DNA from: Clostridia bacterium
Lineage (GTDB): Bacteria; Bacillota; Clostridia; TANB77; CAG-508
Length of the DNA stretch: 64,000 nt
Assembly (NCBI GenBank): GCA_900752335.1
Contig: CAADUZ010000024.1
Span: 1-64,000 of the forward strand
Direction: 5' to 3'
In this document: positions 36,226-45,335 of the stretch, in pieces
Layout: each line of letters begins with the position of its first letter
Position numbering within the stretch: the first letter of the stretch is position 1
The notes under the pieces: model-generated
Seen by the model: only the letters and a program-made list of their open reading frames with translations
What the model was told of the DNA's origin: nothing
Database searches by the model: none
Made by a program: the position numbers and the translations under genes

Positions 36226-36273
36226 TTATTTTTCCTTTCTTTTTAATTATGCTCTTTTCTTTAGTGTATTTTT

Positions 36274-36302
36274 ATTATATGCTATTTGTATTTTCTTTTC
36301 AA
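36274..36302 (-). promoter_or_regulatory. SigA-type promoter upstream of the (GA)11 leader
   Basis: On the minus strand TTGAAA (36297-36302), a 17-base spacer, then TATAAT (36274-36279). This is close to consensus. Transcription would start near 36266 and run through the (GA)11 ORF towards the pilin/FGE gene, with the hairpin at 36025-36068 in between. Confidence 0.65.
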
Positions 36303-36365
36303 TTACTTTTAGCAAATGTAATGTAATTTTAATATGTCTGTAACATTTTTGTAATATTTTACTTC

Positions 36366-37103
36366 TTATTCCTTATTCATTATATGTATATTCCCTATAT
36401 CCGCTTCTAGCTCCCTTGTAATAATATTTTGCATTTGTGCTATTTCTTCTTTTTCTAAATCATCTCCTTTAACAATAACATTTATGCTATCTCCATTAAC
36501 AAAAATTATTAAATCCTCTATTCCTTTTGTTTTAATTAAATTCTCTGCTATCATTATCGCATTTTGTTCATTATTTAGTTTTGTTATCTCCGCTTGTGCA
36601 GTTTTCTTTTGCGCTTCACTTACATTAGTATTATTTAATATGTCATGGTAGTTTTCTATTCTCTGTGAATACATAGATTCTCTTTCTAGCCTTGAACTTG
36701 TAAAATAGCTATCTATGTCTTGTGTATCATTAGAACTTGTTGCTACTGTGCTTTCACTCACATTGTTTATTTCGCTTTTTTCTTCGCTACTAGAATCTAA
36801 TTCATTTTTTGTACTATCATTTATTGTATTCGTATCCACATTATTCATTATGCTATTATCGCCTGCTTCTTCTGTAATTGTATTACTATTTATGCTGTTA
36901 GCACTTTCTGCTACATTGGCACTTACAAGCTTTGCATCTCCTATACTTGCCATCTCTTCAGAATCGGCTATACTACTTGCTGTTATTCCTTCGGTTTCTT
37001 TGTTGTTATTTACATAGCTTAAATAGCCTGCAGTTATTATCATAAGTCCTATAGTAAAAACAATAATTTGATTTCTTTTAAAAATACTCTTAAAAAAATT
37101 CAT
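36366..37103 (-). CDS. spoIIIAH: Stage III sporulation protein AH
   Basis: 245 aa. Last gene of the spoIIIA operon; forms the mother-cell side ring of the A-Q channel with forespore SpoIIQ. One N-terminal helix (about 11-30), a Ser/Asn-rich linker (about 35-120), and the conserved YscJ/FliF-like C-terminal ring domain: AQKKTAQAEITKLNNEQNAI..., GIEDLIIFVNGDSINVIVKGD and a final IHIMNKE. It follows spoIIIAG by 20 bases and has AGGAGG upstream. Length and layout are typical of Clostridia. Confidence 0.94.
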   Translation of the reverse strand: MNFFKSIFKRNQIIVFTIGLMIITAGYLSYVNNNKETEGITASSIADSEEMASIGDAKLVSANVAESANSINSNTITEEAGDNSIMNNVDTNTINDSTKNELDSSSEEKSEINNVSESTVATSSNDTQDIDSYFTSSRLERESMYSQRIENYHDILNNTNVSEAQKKTAQAEITKLNNEQNAIMIAENLIKTKGIEDLIIFVNGDSINVIVKGDDLEKEEIAQMQNIITRELEADIGNIHIMNKE

Positions 37104-37123
37104 GTTTCCTCCTTATTTTTTCT

Positions 37124-37811
37124 CTAATTTGACATTTCAAACACTTGTATTTTATGTGTGGGAAGTCCCGTTACTGCTGATACCGCTTGTATTATATTGG
37201 TCTTTACTGTAACGTCATTCGCCCCCTTTGCCGTTATTATCGCACCTTCTATGCTTGGACTTATTATACTCTGCGTTATTAGTGTTTTGCCATTATCTGT
37301 TTCTTCATATATCACTTCTTTTTTCGTGTCTGTTTGTGATACTTTCCTTGTTCCGTCCTTCGCTATCTGTTTCTTCTGTATTTTCCTCACTGCTTTCTTC
37401 ATTATATACTGGCATTATTTTATTTGTTTCCGAATATGTAATCATGACTTTTACTTCTCCCACACCATTTATTTTTGCAAGTATTTCTTCTAATTCTGTT
37501 TCTACACTATTCTTGTCTACAGTTTGTTCTATCTTTTCTTTCCCCTCATTATTCGCTATTTGACCTGTAGACATGCCACTTGCTAATTTTTTATTTGCAT
37601 CGCTTGTTTGTGTATCATTTCCATCTGTTTTTTCTTCTCCGTTCCATATATAGTTTATTACTAGTATCGTTATTATGAGTATGGTTAAAAATACTGCCAA
37701 ATTTTCTAGTTTCTTTTTATCACTTTTTATTCCTTTTTCAGCTATTTCGCCTTTTTCTACTTCATTTGCATTTTTATTTGAGAAAAATTTTTTAATTTTA
37801 TCCACCAACAT
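37124..37811 (-). CDS. spoIIIAG: Stage III sporulation protein AG, +1 frameshift at CGG
   Basis: Ring-forming component of the SpoIIIA-SpoIIQ secretion-like complex in the outer forespore membrane. N-terminal half: helix at about 35-55, then VETELEEILAKINGVGEVKVMITY, the conserved ring-building motif. C-terminal half: KEVIYEETDNGKTLITQSIISPSIEGAIITAKGANDVTVKTNIIQAVSAVTGLPTHKIQVFEM. The halves are in different frames; skipping C at 37355 turns GGA CGG AAC into GGA GGA ACA and gives EGGTRKVSQTDTKKEVIYEE, about 228 aa, the expected size. In zero frame the ORF stops 15 codons after CGG. The ATG at 37811 has GGAGG eight bases upstream. An intact SpoIIIAG is essential for sporulation, and the other seven operon genes are intact, which argues for recoding. 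Confidence 0.92.
37353..37355 (-). other. CGG +1 frameshift site 4 (spoIIIAG)
   Basis: The zero-frame context is GGA CGG AAC A; the +1 reading is GGA GGA ACA. A purine-rich GAAGGA precedes it, which could act as a weak internal Shine-Dalgarno sequence. Confidence 0.82.
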
Positions 37812-37856
37812 TTTCTTTTCCTCCAAACTTTTACTCGTGTTTATACTAAACTAATT

Positions 37857-38513
37857 TTAATTTATGCTTATGTTATTCATACTAATTCCATATGTGCTAC
37901 TTAAATATTCCTTTATTTCTTGTTTCTGCGTTATGTTTAATTTATTTTCTTGATTTCTACTACTTTCTTGCTCTTCTTGTTTTTCTTCCTCTATCTCGTT
38001 ATTTAAAATATCTACTTTTACTTTTTCAACCTGCTGCACTTGTTCCACTTCATTTGTTTTATTGCTATCATTTTCTTGATATGAATTTTTGTTCGTAACT
38101 ATATCTATCTTTACTTCTGCTATTTCATAAGTATCATAATTGCCTATTTGTAATTCTATATTATTTATCACATATCCCTTTGCTTCTATTTTTGCCTTCA
38201 TATCCTCTTTTATCCCATTTATATATATATTTGTTATATTCCCTGCATTTTCGCTTTCTACACTTTCCTGCATTTTGCTTGACGCTTCCACTTCTTGTAT
38301 GTATTCGTTTAAGTCCAATATTTCAGATACTTTAATTTCTTTTCCGGAAAATTTTGTAATAACCGGAGAAACTATTGTAAATAGCACATATATTCCTATT
38401 ACTACCTTTATGTATTTTTTGCAGTTTCCTTCTGGAAGTATCATTTCTATAACTGTTCCTATTATTATCGCGGCTATGATAGCACTTGCCCAATTACTTA
38501 ACCATTCAGTAAT
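37857..38513 (-). CDS. spoIIIAF: Stage III sporulation protein AF, probable AUU start
   Basis: About 218 aa. The first ATG in frame (38444) would start at MILPEGNCKKYIKVV, but SpoIIIAF proteins begin with a membrane helix before the LPEG motif. Upstream in the same frame the DNA encodes ITEWLSNWASAIIAAIIIGT, the expected helix. The only plausible initiation codon there is ATT at 38513, six bases after GGAGGTGG; an in-frame TAA lies two codons before it. A second helix (about 38-55) and a soluble C-terminal domain with Glu/Gln-rich linker follow. It is between spoIIIAE and spoIIIAG in the operon. Confidence 0.8.
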   Translation of the reverse strand: MTEWLSNWASAIIAAIIIGTVIEMILPEGNCKKYIKVVIGIYVLFTIVSPVITKFSGKEIKVSEILDLNEYIQEVEASSKMQESVESENAGNITNIYINGIKEDMKAKIEAKGYVINNIELQIGNYDTYEIAEVKIDIVTNKNSYQENDSNKTNEVEQVQQVEKVKVDILNNEIEEEKQEEQESSRNQENKLNITQKQEIKEYLSSTYGISMNNISIN

Positions 38514-38548
38514 AACTTACCACCTCCACACTATATCCATCTAGCTAC

Positions 38549-39718
38549 TTAAAGTGACATTTTTATTACTATTGTTATTCCTATAATTAGCATGACGGAT
38601 ATGCTGCACAGTATTGCCAAGAATGTTTTGAATGTGTCGCCCATTTGGTCTAGTAAGGATACTATTTTGCCATCTGCTATTGGTTGGCAAAGTGCTGCTC
38701 CTAAATAGTAGATTCCCATGAGTATTGCCAGTTTTATTATTGGTAGTATTACTATTCCTATAATGATTATTATCCCTACTATTCCTGTTGCATTTTTTAG
38801 TATTGTGCTGCAGCCTATTACTGTGTCTACGGCATCTCCTAATATTTTTCCCACTACTGGTATAAAGCTTGATACTGCTGCTTTTGCTGTTTTGGCTGTT
38901 ACTGCATCTACATTACCACTTAAACTTCCTTCTACTGAAGTGAGTCCTACAAATATTGTTAGTACTACGCCTAATACCCATACTACGCTGCTTTTGAAGA
39001 ATTTTGATAGTTTGTCTATTTGTACTTTGTCAGATATTTTTGATACTATACCAAGTGAGGTTGATATTAGTACGATTGGTATTATTACATTTGTTACTAA
39101 ATTTCCTATGAATGTTATTACGAATAACAGAATGCCTTGCATTAAATTTGCTGATACTACATGTCCTGTGGTTATCATTAATGTTATTAATATTGGAACT
39201 AATAAGTTTATGAAATTTACTAAATTCTGTATTGATTCTTTTATAATGTCTAATATTTGTACAAAGTTTGTCATTATTAACGTCACTATAAGTACGTATT
39301 GCACATAGTACGTAATTTGTGCTATTCCTTTGTTTTCCAAGCCTTCGCTTATGTTTTTTAGTATACTATGTATTACTATTATAACTAATATGCTTGCTAG
39401 TATTTTTATTGCATCTAATATTTCTCCCCCTATTAAGTTTAATATGCTTTTTATTATCCCACTATTTTCTATGTTTCCTGATAATGCAGAAGAGAAAATT
39501 TCGTTCATATCTAAATCTTCGTATATGTCTTCTGTATATTTGTCCGCTTCTTCTATAAATGAATCTATATCTAGCATTTCTTGCTGCGATTCTATAATTT
39601 CGTCTGTGCTAATGCTATTTTCTACTAGACTGTTTGAATTCATGGCTTCTTCTGTGGCTTGTACATTATTGGGAAATATCATTAGTATTAAGAGTAACAA
39701 GAAAAAGATTTTTTTCAT
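38549..39718 (-). CDS. spoIIIAE: Stage III sporulation protein AE
   Basis: 389 aa. Signal peptide at the start (MKKIFFLLLLILMIFPNN, cleavage near VQA), then a Glu-rich soluble region and about seven membrane helices in the C-terminal two thirds, with TAKAAVSSFIPVVGKILGDAVDTVIGCS as the conserved signature. Polytopic channel-like component of the SpoIIIA complex. It is followed by spoIIIAF and preceded by spoIIIAD with short gaps. Confidence 0.95.
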   Translation of the reverse strand: MKKIFFLLLLILMIFPNNVQATEEAMNSNSLVENSISTDEIIESQQEMLDIDSFIEEADKYTEDIYEDLDMNEIFSSALSGNIENSGIIKSILNLIGGEILDAIKILASILVIIVIHSILKNISEGLENKGIAQITYYVQYVLIVTLIMTNFVQILDIIKESIQNLVNFINLLVPILITLMITTGHVVSANLMQGILLFVITFIGNLVTNVIIPIVLISTSLGIVSKISDKVQIDKLSKFFKSSVVWVLGVVLTIFVGLTSVEGSLSGNVDAVTAKTAKAAVSSFIPVVGKILGDAVDTVIGCSTILKNATGIVGIIIIIGIVILPIIKLAILMGIYYLGAALCQPIADGKIVSLLDQMGDTFKTFLAILCSISVMLIIGITIVIKMSL

Positions 39719-39731
39719 TTGCTTTCACACC

Positions 39732-40118
39732 TTACGGTAATATTTTTACGATTGTTTCTAATAGGCTTGAAATTATTGGAATGGACATTGATACGATTAT
39801 TACTTTTCCTCCCATGTCTACTTTGTTTGCTATTGCACTTTCGCCAGTATCTTTACATATGCTTACTGCAAATTCTGTTAGGAATGCTATTCCGGTTATT
39901 TTAATAAGTAATTTTAAAAATTCATTGTTTATAGACGCTTTGTTTGAAAGTGAAGTTAAAAGGTCAACTATTCCACTTATTTTGTCCATTAGGAATAATA
40001 GGATTATTGCTCCTGCAAGTAGTGATACATATAGCGTAAATTCCGGCTTATATTGTCTTATTATTATGATTATTATAAGGGAGATAAGTCCCACACCAAT
40101 GATTTTTATAATATCCAT
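39732..40118 (-). CDS. spoIIIAD: Stage III sporulation protein AD
   Basis: About 128 aa from the ATG at 40118, which has GAGGGAGGG ahead. Four membrane helices; the conserved segments are LLAGAIILLFLMDKISGIVDLL and LKITGIAFLTEFAVSICKDTGESAIANKVDMGGKVII. Small membrane protein related to SpoIIIAC. It starts a few bases after spoIIIAC ends. Confidence 0.95.
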   Translation of the reverse strand: MDIIKIIGVGLISLIIIIIIRQYKPEFTLYVSLLAGAIILLFLMDKISGIVDLLTSLSNKASINNEFLKLLIKITGIAFLTEFAVSICKDTGESAIANKVDMGGKVIIVSMSIPIISSLLETIVKILP

Positions 40119-40140
40119 AAGTAGCCCTCCCTCTAAATTC

Positions 40141-40335
40141 CTACAAGCCAAACATGGTCCTTACTGAATCGAATAATGTACTTATTTCTTTTATAACTAA
40201 TGTAAGCACTATAACAAGACCTGCAAGAGTTGTCATCATTGCTTGATCTTCTCTTCCTGCTCTTACCAATACCTGATGGAGCACCGCTACTAAAATTCCT
40301 ATTGCAGCTATTTTGAATAATAAATCTATTTCCAT
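40141..40335 (-). CDS. spoIIIAC: Stage III sporulation protein AC
   Basis: About 64 aa from the ATG at 40335 (GGAGAGG upstream). Two membrane helices with the VLHQVLVRAGREDQAMMTTLAG loop between them, the family signature. Its length is typical. Operon neighbour of spoIIIAB and spoIIIAD. Confidence 0.95.
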   Translation of the reverse strand: MEIDLLFKIAAIGILVAVLHQVLVRAGREDQAMMTTLAGLVIVLTLVIKEISTLFDSVRTMFGL

Positions 40336-40372
40336 ATAATTCCTCTCCATAAATAATTTTGTATTGTATAAT

Positions 40373-40882
40373 CTAAACTAATATAATAACTATTGCCAGC
40401 CCTACAACGCCTCCTAATGTTTTATATAGTTTTTCGTTTTTTTGCTTTTCTTTTTCTGCCAAATCTATCTGTGTGTTTAAAAAGTTTTGTACTAGTTTTA
40501 TCTCACTTATTTGTCCGTCTATATCTGTCTTTCCAAGTAATTTTCCTAATGATTTTATAATATCTTTATCTTCTTTTGTAAAGCTAGTGTCAGTTTGTTC
40601 TATAGATTCTTCCCAGGCTTCTCCTGCCGATTTTTCTTGCATATTTTCCGAAGCGGTTTTAAATATTTTTCCTACGTTTCCAGAAACGTTTGCACCTATC
40701 TCGCTAAAACTTACTGGTACTGCTTCATATGTAAATTTTATTTTGGTTAAGAACATATTTAATGCATTTTTCATATTTCGCAGTTCTTCTACTCTATTTG
40801 AGTATTTCTTTGCTATTATTTTTCCCATCCTTATACTTGCTAAAAATATTGATAATAATATAAAAGTTTTAATAAATATCAT
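40373..40882 (-). CDS. spoIIIAB: Stage III sporulation protein AB
   Basis: 169 aa. N-terminal helix, a RMGKIIAKKYSNRVEELRNMKNALNMFLTKI segment, and a C-terminal helix (about 150-168); the soluble middle is alpha-helical and resembles type II secretion GspF. Its start overlaps the end of spoIIIAA by four bases, indicating coupled translation. Acts with the SpoIIIAA ATPase in the mother cell. Confidence 0.94.
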   Translation of the reverse strand: MIFIKTFILLSIFLASIRMGKIIAKKYSNRVEELRNMKNALNMFLTKIKFTYEAVPVSFSEIGANVSGNVGKIFKTASENMQEKSAGEAWEESIEQTDTSFTKEDKDIIKSLGKLLGKTDIDGQISEIKLVQNFLNTQIDLAEKEKQKNEKLYKTLGGVVGLAIVIILV

Positions 40883-41796
40883 TTGCTTTCCTCCTTCAAA
40901 TGTTTAATACCTATTAAACTTATGCTTCGGTCTTTTTCTATTAGCAATGTTCTTTCAATTATGTTCATTCTGTATAAGCTTTGCAAAATAGGGTTTTGCA
41001 TTATGTCTTCCATGCTTCCGCCATGTGCTGTAAATATTCCTTTTACCCCTGACGTTGTAGCATATTTTATAGCTTCTATGTCCTCTTTTGTGCCTATTTC
41101 GTCTGCTGCAATAACTTCTGGTGCCATTGCTCTTACAAGCATTTTCATTCCTTTTTCTTTGCTAATATTATTTAAAATATCTGTTCTTTCCCCTAAATCG
41201 TTCTGTGGCACACCTTTATACATTGCAGCAATTTCTCCTCTTTCGTCCACCACCCCTACATGAAGTCCTTTAAAATTTATTTTTTCAAGTCCATTGCTTA
41301 TGCTTCTTACAATATCTCGTAGTAAAGTGGTTTTTCCTCTCCCTGGTGGCGAAAGTATAATTGTGCTATGTATTGTATTTTCATGTGCATTTACTATATA
41401 TGGCAAAGCCATGCTGCTGCAGCCTAGTATTTGCCTTGCAATTCTAAAATTTAAACTATATATGTATGATATATTTATCACTTGTCCATCTTTTACTACT
41501 ACTTCTCCTGTTATTCCTACTCTATGCCCACCTTTTATTGTTATATAGCCATTGCAAATTTGACTTTGATATGTATAAATTGAATTATCACAAATTCGTT
41601 GCAAAATCTCCAATACTTCATTTGTATTTACAATATAGTCTACTTTTATTTCCTTTAAACTTGTCCTTAATAATATATGTCTGTTTATGTATACATGTAT
41701 TTCTTGCGTTTGATTTAAAAAATTTGCATATTCTATTAACTTTTCTTTAATTCTTCTTGGAAAGTAATCCAAAATTTCTATTATACTCTTATCCAT
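40879..41796 (-). CDS. spoIIIAA: Stage III sporulation protein AA (ATPase)
   Basis: About 305 aa from the ATG at 41796, which has AAAGGA upstream. Secretion-type ATPase of the SpoIIIA complex. Walker A SPPGRGKTTLLRD, Walker B-like VGVVDERGEIAA, a DLGERTDIL segment, and VIAADEIGTKEDIEAI followed by FTAHGGSM. First gene of the eight-gene operon, which is normally under SigE; the upstream DNA (41797-41823) is AT-rich and I cannot fix a SigE promoter with confidence. Confidence 0.95.
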   Translation of the reverse strand: MDKSIIEILDYFPRRIKEKLIEYANFLNQTQEIHVYINRHILLRTSLKEIKVDYIVNTNEVLEILQRICDNSIYTYQSQICNGYITIKGGHRVGITGEVVVKDGQVINISYIYSLNFRIARQILGCSSMALPYIVNAHENTIHSTIILSPPGRGKTTLLRDIVRSISNGLEKINFKGLHVGVVDERGEIAAMYKGVPQNDLGERTDILNNISKEKGMKMLVRAMAPEVIAADEIGTKEDIEAIKYATTSGVKGIFTAHGGSMEDIMQNPILQSLYRMNIIERTLLIEKDRSISLIGIKHLKEESK

Positions 41797-41823
41797 GTTT
41801 TTCCTTTGCTTATGTATATTAAT

Positions 41824-41865
41824 AAAAAAATACAACATATATTAATATATATGCTGTACTTTTTT
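41824..41865 (-). terminator. Terminator of the 522-aa gene
   Basis: Imperfect stem AAAAAAGTACAGCATATA / TATATGTTGTATTTTTTT on the minus strand with a T-run, about 40 bases after the stop codon and before the spoIIIA operon. Confidence 0.8.
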
Positions 41866-41903
41866 ATTTTAGAACTATTTTTTAGTTTAAATTATACTTC
41901 TCC

Positions 41904-43472
41904 CTATAAACCTATTGAAGTTTCTGGAATATTTGACGGCCTATAATCATTTGGATCTACTGTAGTTTCTGTATTCTGGTCTGCAATCATATTATTCACA
42001 TATGACTCTATTTCATCTACTTGTTCTTGCTCTTCTTGTAACGCGTCTTCATATTCTTGTTGTGTTTGTTCTACTGAATCTAATAAGCTAATTGTTGATA
42101 TATGTGAAGGTGTCACAATCCATGTTAATAAAGGATTTCCATATTGCATATTGTAACCTATTGCTGTCATTTGCTCTGTATTTATTTGAGCTATTCTAGC
42201 TCCAACCTGTGTTATAAGAGGTATTATTTGCTGTGCTGAATAATTGTTTAATATTGCTGCATTTGCTGTAGTTATTGGCTCTATATCAACATTTCCAAAA
42301 CTTACAGTATTTTCATATGCATATGTTATATCATATTCATTTTCGTATTTTACATTCATTTCGTAACTTTCTGCTACTGCATTAGTATTTAATCCTGACA
42401 GATTTATTATTAATCCTATTTCTTCACCGTTTGCAGCGTTTGATACAGAGAGTTTATATGCTACTGCATTTTCTGTTTCCTCTTTTTCTATGTTAAATAC
42501 AATATCTTCACTTTCTATATTGATTTTATTTGTTTTTCTATCATTTTGGGTAATATTTACTTTTAAAGTACCGTCTTCCCAATCTTGTTCAGTCACGTAG
42601 TCTATCTCGTCTTGTATATCTTCAGAATTTATTACATAACTTTCGTCATATTCCTCGGCATATAATTCTTCCATTATTTCATTTATTTTGTTTATCATAG
42701 TTTGATCTCTTCTTAATGTTTCTAGAAGATTTATATATATTTGCTTTATTTCTGCACTTGTTAATGTTAAAGTATATGTTACAGAGCCATCTGCATTTTC
42801 TGTTTTAGAAAATTTTTCTTCTGCTAAATTATTGTATATTGGTAAAATGTATTCTGTCTGGATATGTGTTTTTTCTTTCTCTGTTAAATTTAAACTTTCT
42901 AACTTACTTGAAGTTTCTATTTTGTTTGGTATGCTTTCTACATTTTCCATTCCAAATTTTTGTGCAAATTCTTTTAAATTGTTATTTTCTATGGCTAAAT
43001 ATGTTTCTGAAACGCTATCTGCTTGCACACCATATATATCTCCATATTTTTTAAAGTTAAATGGTAATTTTACTGTGTCTGAATAATTTATTGATATATT
43101 TTGCTCTATTTTATTATTTACATTATCCACTTTTCCTGAAAATGTTATATTTGTGTTATTTCCTGCCTCTACCGCCCTGTTATATGCTTGCAATTCATAA
43201 TTAGTAGATATGTCTTTTAGTATGTTTACATTAGCAGTTATTTTCCCATTTGTTGTATATGTTGTTGCTTCTTTTTTTGAAAAATATGTATTTACAGAGT
43301 TTGTAATAAAGCCTTCTTCTTTATCTCCAAGTTGCATAACATATTTTCCAAATCCCTGTTTTTCTGAAAGTAATAAATCTGTACAAAAGAATATATATGC
43401 AAATATTCCTCCTGCTATAATTAAAACTAGAAGTATAACAATTATTGTGATTATAATACCTTTTTTCTTCAT
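41904..43472 (-). CDS. Large membrane-anchored extracytoplasmic protein, unknown function
   Basis: 522 aa. Lysine-rich start and one helix (about 5-29), then a long soluble region rich in Glu, Asn and Thr with alternating strands and no recognised catalytic motif. The C-terminal 70 residues are a Gln/Glu-rich coiled-coil-like stretch (QTQQEYEDALQEEQEQVDEI). Proteins of this outline occur near spoIIIA and yebC in uncultured Clostridia, but I do not know the function. It lies between yebC and spoIIIAA on the same strand and has a GAGGGGAAAA site. Confidence 0.7.
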   Translation of the reverse strand: MKKKGIIITIIVILLVLIIAGGIFAYIFFCTDLLLSEKQGFGKYVMQLGDKEEGFITNSVNTYFSKKEATTYTTNGKITANVNILKDISTNYELQAYNRAVEAGNNTNITFSGKVDNVNNKIEQNISINYSDTVKLPFNFKKYGDIYGVQADSVSETYLAIENNNLKEFAQKFGMENVESIPNKIETSSKLESLNLTEKEKTHIQTEYILPIYNNLAEEKFSKTENADGSVTYTLTLTSAEIKQIYINLLETLRRDQTMINKINEIMEELYAEEYDESYVINSEDIQDEIDYVTEQDWEDGTLKVNITQNDRKTNKINIESEDIVFNIEKEETENAVAYKLSVSNAANGEEIGLIINLSGLNTNAVAESYEMNVKYENEYDITYAYENTVSFGNVDIEPITTANAAILNNYSAQQIIPLITQVGARIAQINTEQMTAIGYNMQYGNPLLTWIVTPSHISTISLLDSVEQTQQEYEDALQEEQEQVDEIESYVNNMIADQNTETTVDPNDYRPSNIPETSIGL

Positions 43473-43497
43473 ATGATTTTCCCCTCTCTTATTTTAA

Positions 43498-43540
43498 AAG
43501 CAGAAGTTAAAATTTCCTTTATGAATTAAAACTTCTGCTT
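43498..43540 (-). terminator. Terminator of yebC
   Basis: Stem AAGCAGAAGTT / AACTTCTGCTT with a 21-base loop, directly after the yebC stop codon, followed on the minus strand by TTAAAATAAG. Confidence 0.75.
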
Positions 43541-43545
43541 ATATC

Positions 43546-44271
43546 TTATTCTTCCCAATTATGATATACGTTCATAACGTCGTCTAAATCTTCTAGATTG
43601 TCTATTAATCTTTGCATTTTTTCTCCATCTTTTTCATCTAACTTAATGTATGTAGATGGAACCATTTGAACTTCTGCTTGTAAAAATTCTAATCCTTGTG
43701 CTTCTAGTGCTTCTCTTACTTTTGCAAAATCTTCTGGAATCGTTGTTATTTCATAACATTCATCTGTTGCTTCAAAATCTTCTGCTCCATTATCTAGCGC
43801 AAGCATCATCATATCGTCTTCTGATAAATCTGTAGTAGTTCTATCTATTACTATTACACCTTTTTTAGAGAATAAATATGATACACAACCTGAAGTTCCT
43901 AGGTTTCCTCCTGACCTATCAAATGCATGTCTTACGTCTGCTGCCGTTCTATTTTTATTATCTGTACTTGCTTCTACTATAACGGCTACACCATTTACAC
44001 CATAACCTTCATATGTAATTTCTTCGTAGTTTTCGTTATTTCCTGCACCTGATGCCTTCTTTATCGCATTGTTTATTGTATCATTTGGCATGTTATTTGC
44101 CTTACATTTTGCTATTACGTCCTTAAGTTTAGAATTACCAGCCGGGTCAGGTCCTCCTTGCTTTACTGCGATTAATAATTCTCTTCCTAGTTTTGTAAAT
44201 ATTTTTCCTCTTGCTGCGTCTGCTTTGCCTTTTTTTGCTTGAATATTATGCCATTTGCTGTGTCCTGACAT
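43546..44271 (-). CDS. yebC: YebC/PmpR family protein
   Basis: 241 aa. Signature MSGHSKWHNIQAKKGKADAARGKIFTKL at the N-terminus, GYGVNGVAVIVEASTDNKNRTAADVRHAFDRSGGNLGTSGCVSYLF, and a C-terminal DVMNVYHNWEE. Family members were first described as transcription regulators; recent work links YebC/TACO1 proteins to translation, easing ribosome stalls at proline stretches. The latter role would be relevant to a genome with unusual decoding, but that is only an association. Good AAAGGAGGAA site. Confidence 0.96.
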   Translation of the reverse strand: MSGHSKWHNIQAKKGKADAARGKIFTKLGRELLIAVKQGGPDPAGNSKLKDVIAKCKANNMPNDTINNAIKKASGAGNNENYEEITYEGYGVNGVAVIVEASTDNKNRTAADVRHAFDRSGGNLGTSGCVSYLFSKKGVIVIDRTTTDLSEDDMMMLALDNGAEDFEATDECYEITTIPEDFAKVREALEAQGLEFLQAEVQMVPSTYIKLDEKDGEKMQRLIDNLEDLDDVMNVYHNWEE

Positions 44272-44376
44272 GGTTAATTCCTCCTTTTTTATTTTAATTC
44301 TTATACAGTAAATATTTTACCATATTTACTGTATTTTGTGTAGTATTTTTTATAAATATTTTTTTGCCTTAAATTT

Positions 44377-44417
44377 AAAAGTAAATTCCAGAAAAAAGAA
44401 AAAAGGAATTTACTTTT
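44377..44417 (-). terminator. Terminator of the AbiE-like pair
   Basis: Stem AAAAGTAAATTCC / GGAATTTACTTTT with an A-rich loop, about 65 bases after the AbiEii stop codon. Confidence 0.85.
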
Positions 44418-44480
44418 GGTCAAAAGCTTGATTAAAATGTGTATCTGCTATAAAATATATCATATGTTCTCCTTTTCTGC

Positions 44481-45335
44481 TTAAACAGTTAAAATTTCTA
44501 TGTCTAAACTTGAAATAAATTCTTTTATTTCTTTTATGATTTCTTCAAACTTAATATCATTTGCATATTTATTCTTTTTAGCATACCCATTCCATAAACT
44601 TACAATTCTATCATATGAAGATATACTATCTAAAATCTGTTCATAATCTTTTAAGTAGTCAAGCGATTCTCTTTTATCAAATGTATTTTTTATTGATAGT
44701 TTTAAATTCTTAATATCAATATTATCCTTAAATTTTTTTAAAAACATATGTACATCGTAGTAATCTTTCATTCTGCTATTGTATTGTCCTCTTCTTAAAA
44801 TAGTTTCAATTTTTTCTGATATTATTGTTTCAACATTATATGTATAAATTAATATCTTTTTATCTTCAAATAATGATGGATAACTATAATCCAACTCTTT
44901 TGGTACAACTTTATCTCCTGTAGAAATATCAATATCTAAATTAATTTTAAGATTTTCTAATTTTCCAATTAAATGATATTTATTCCCACCATATTCATCT
45001 TCTTCTCTTATATCAGTTATATCAACCAACTCAAATTTTACTCCGTCTTTTAAATCAATATTTAATATTTCGTTTAAAACTTTTACCATCTGCTCTTTGG
45101 AAATATCTAGTCCTTTGATTGTTGTATCCATATCTCTTGTAGTTCTATTATTGATTCCAAATAGTGCTGATAACAATAGACCACCTTTTAATATAAAATT
45201 TTCTTGATATTTTGAAACTGAAATTCTTTCTAAAATTCTCTCAAACATAAATCTTTGTAACAATTCATAATGATTTAGTTGATATTTTCTCTCTAGTTCT
45301 TTTGATTTTTGTTTAAGTGCTTTATATCTTATCAC
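44481..45335 (-). CDS. abiEii: AbiEii-like nucleotidyltransferase toxin
   Basis: 284 aa. Type IV toxin-antitoxin / abortive-infection nucleotidyltransferase. Motif FILKGGLLLSALFG (GG), then RTTRDMDTTIKG (D-x-D metal site) about 15 residues on, and a C-terminal ETIISEKIETILRRGQYNSRMKDYYDV, the conserved AbiEii region. In characterised members the toxin modifies tRNA or other targets and is held in check by AbiEi. The stop of AbiEi and the start here overlap by four bases, so the two are translated together. Confidence 0.92.
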   Translation of the reverse strand: MIRYKALKQKSKELERKYQLNHYELLQRFMFERILERISVSKYQENFILKGGLLLSALFGINNRTTRDMDTTIKGLDISKEQMVKVLNEILNIDLKDGVKFELVDITDIREEDEYGGNKYHLIGKLENLKINLDIDISTGDKVVPKELDYSYPSLFEDKKILIYTYNVETIISEKIETILRRGQYNSRMKDYYDVHMFLKKFKDNIDIKNLKLSIKNTFDKRESLDYLKDYEQILDSISSYDRIVSLWNGYAKKNKYANDIKFEEIIKEIKEFISSLDIEILTV

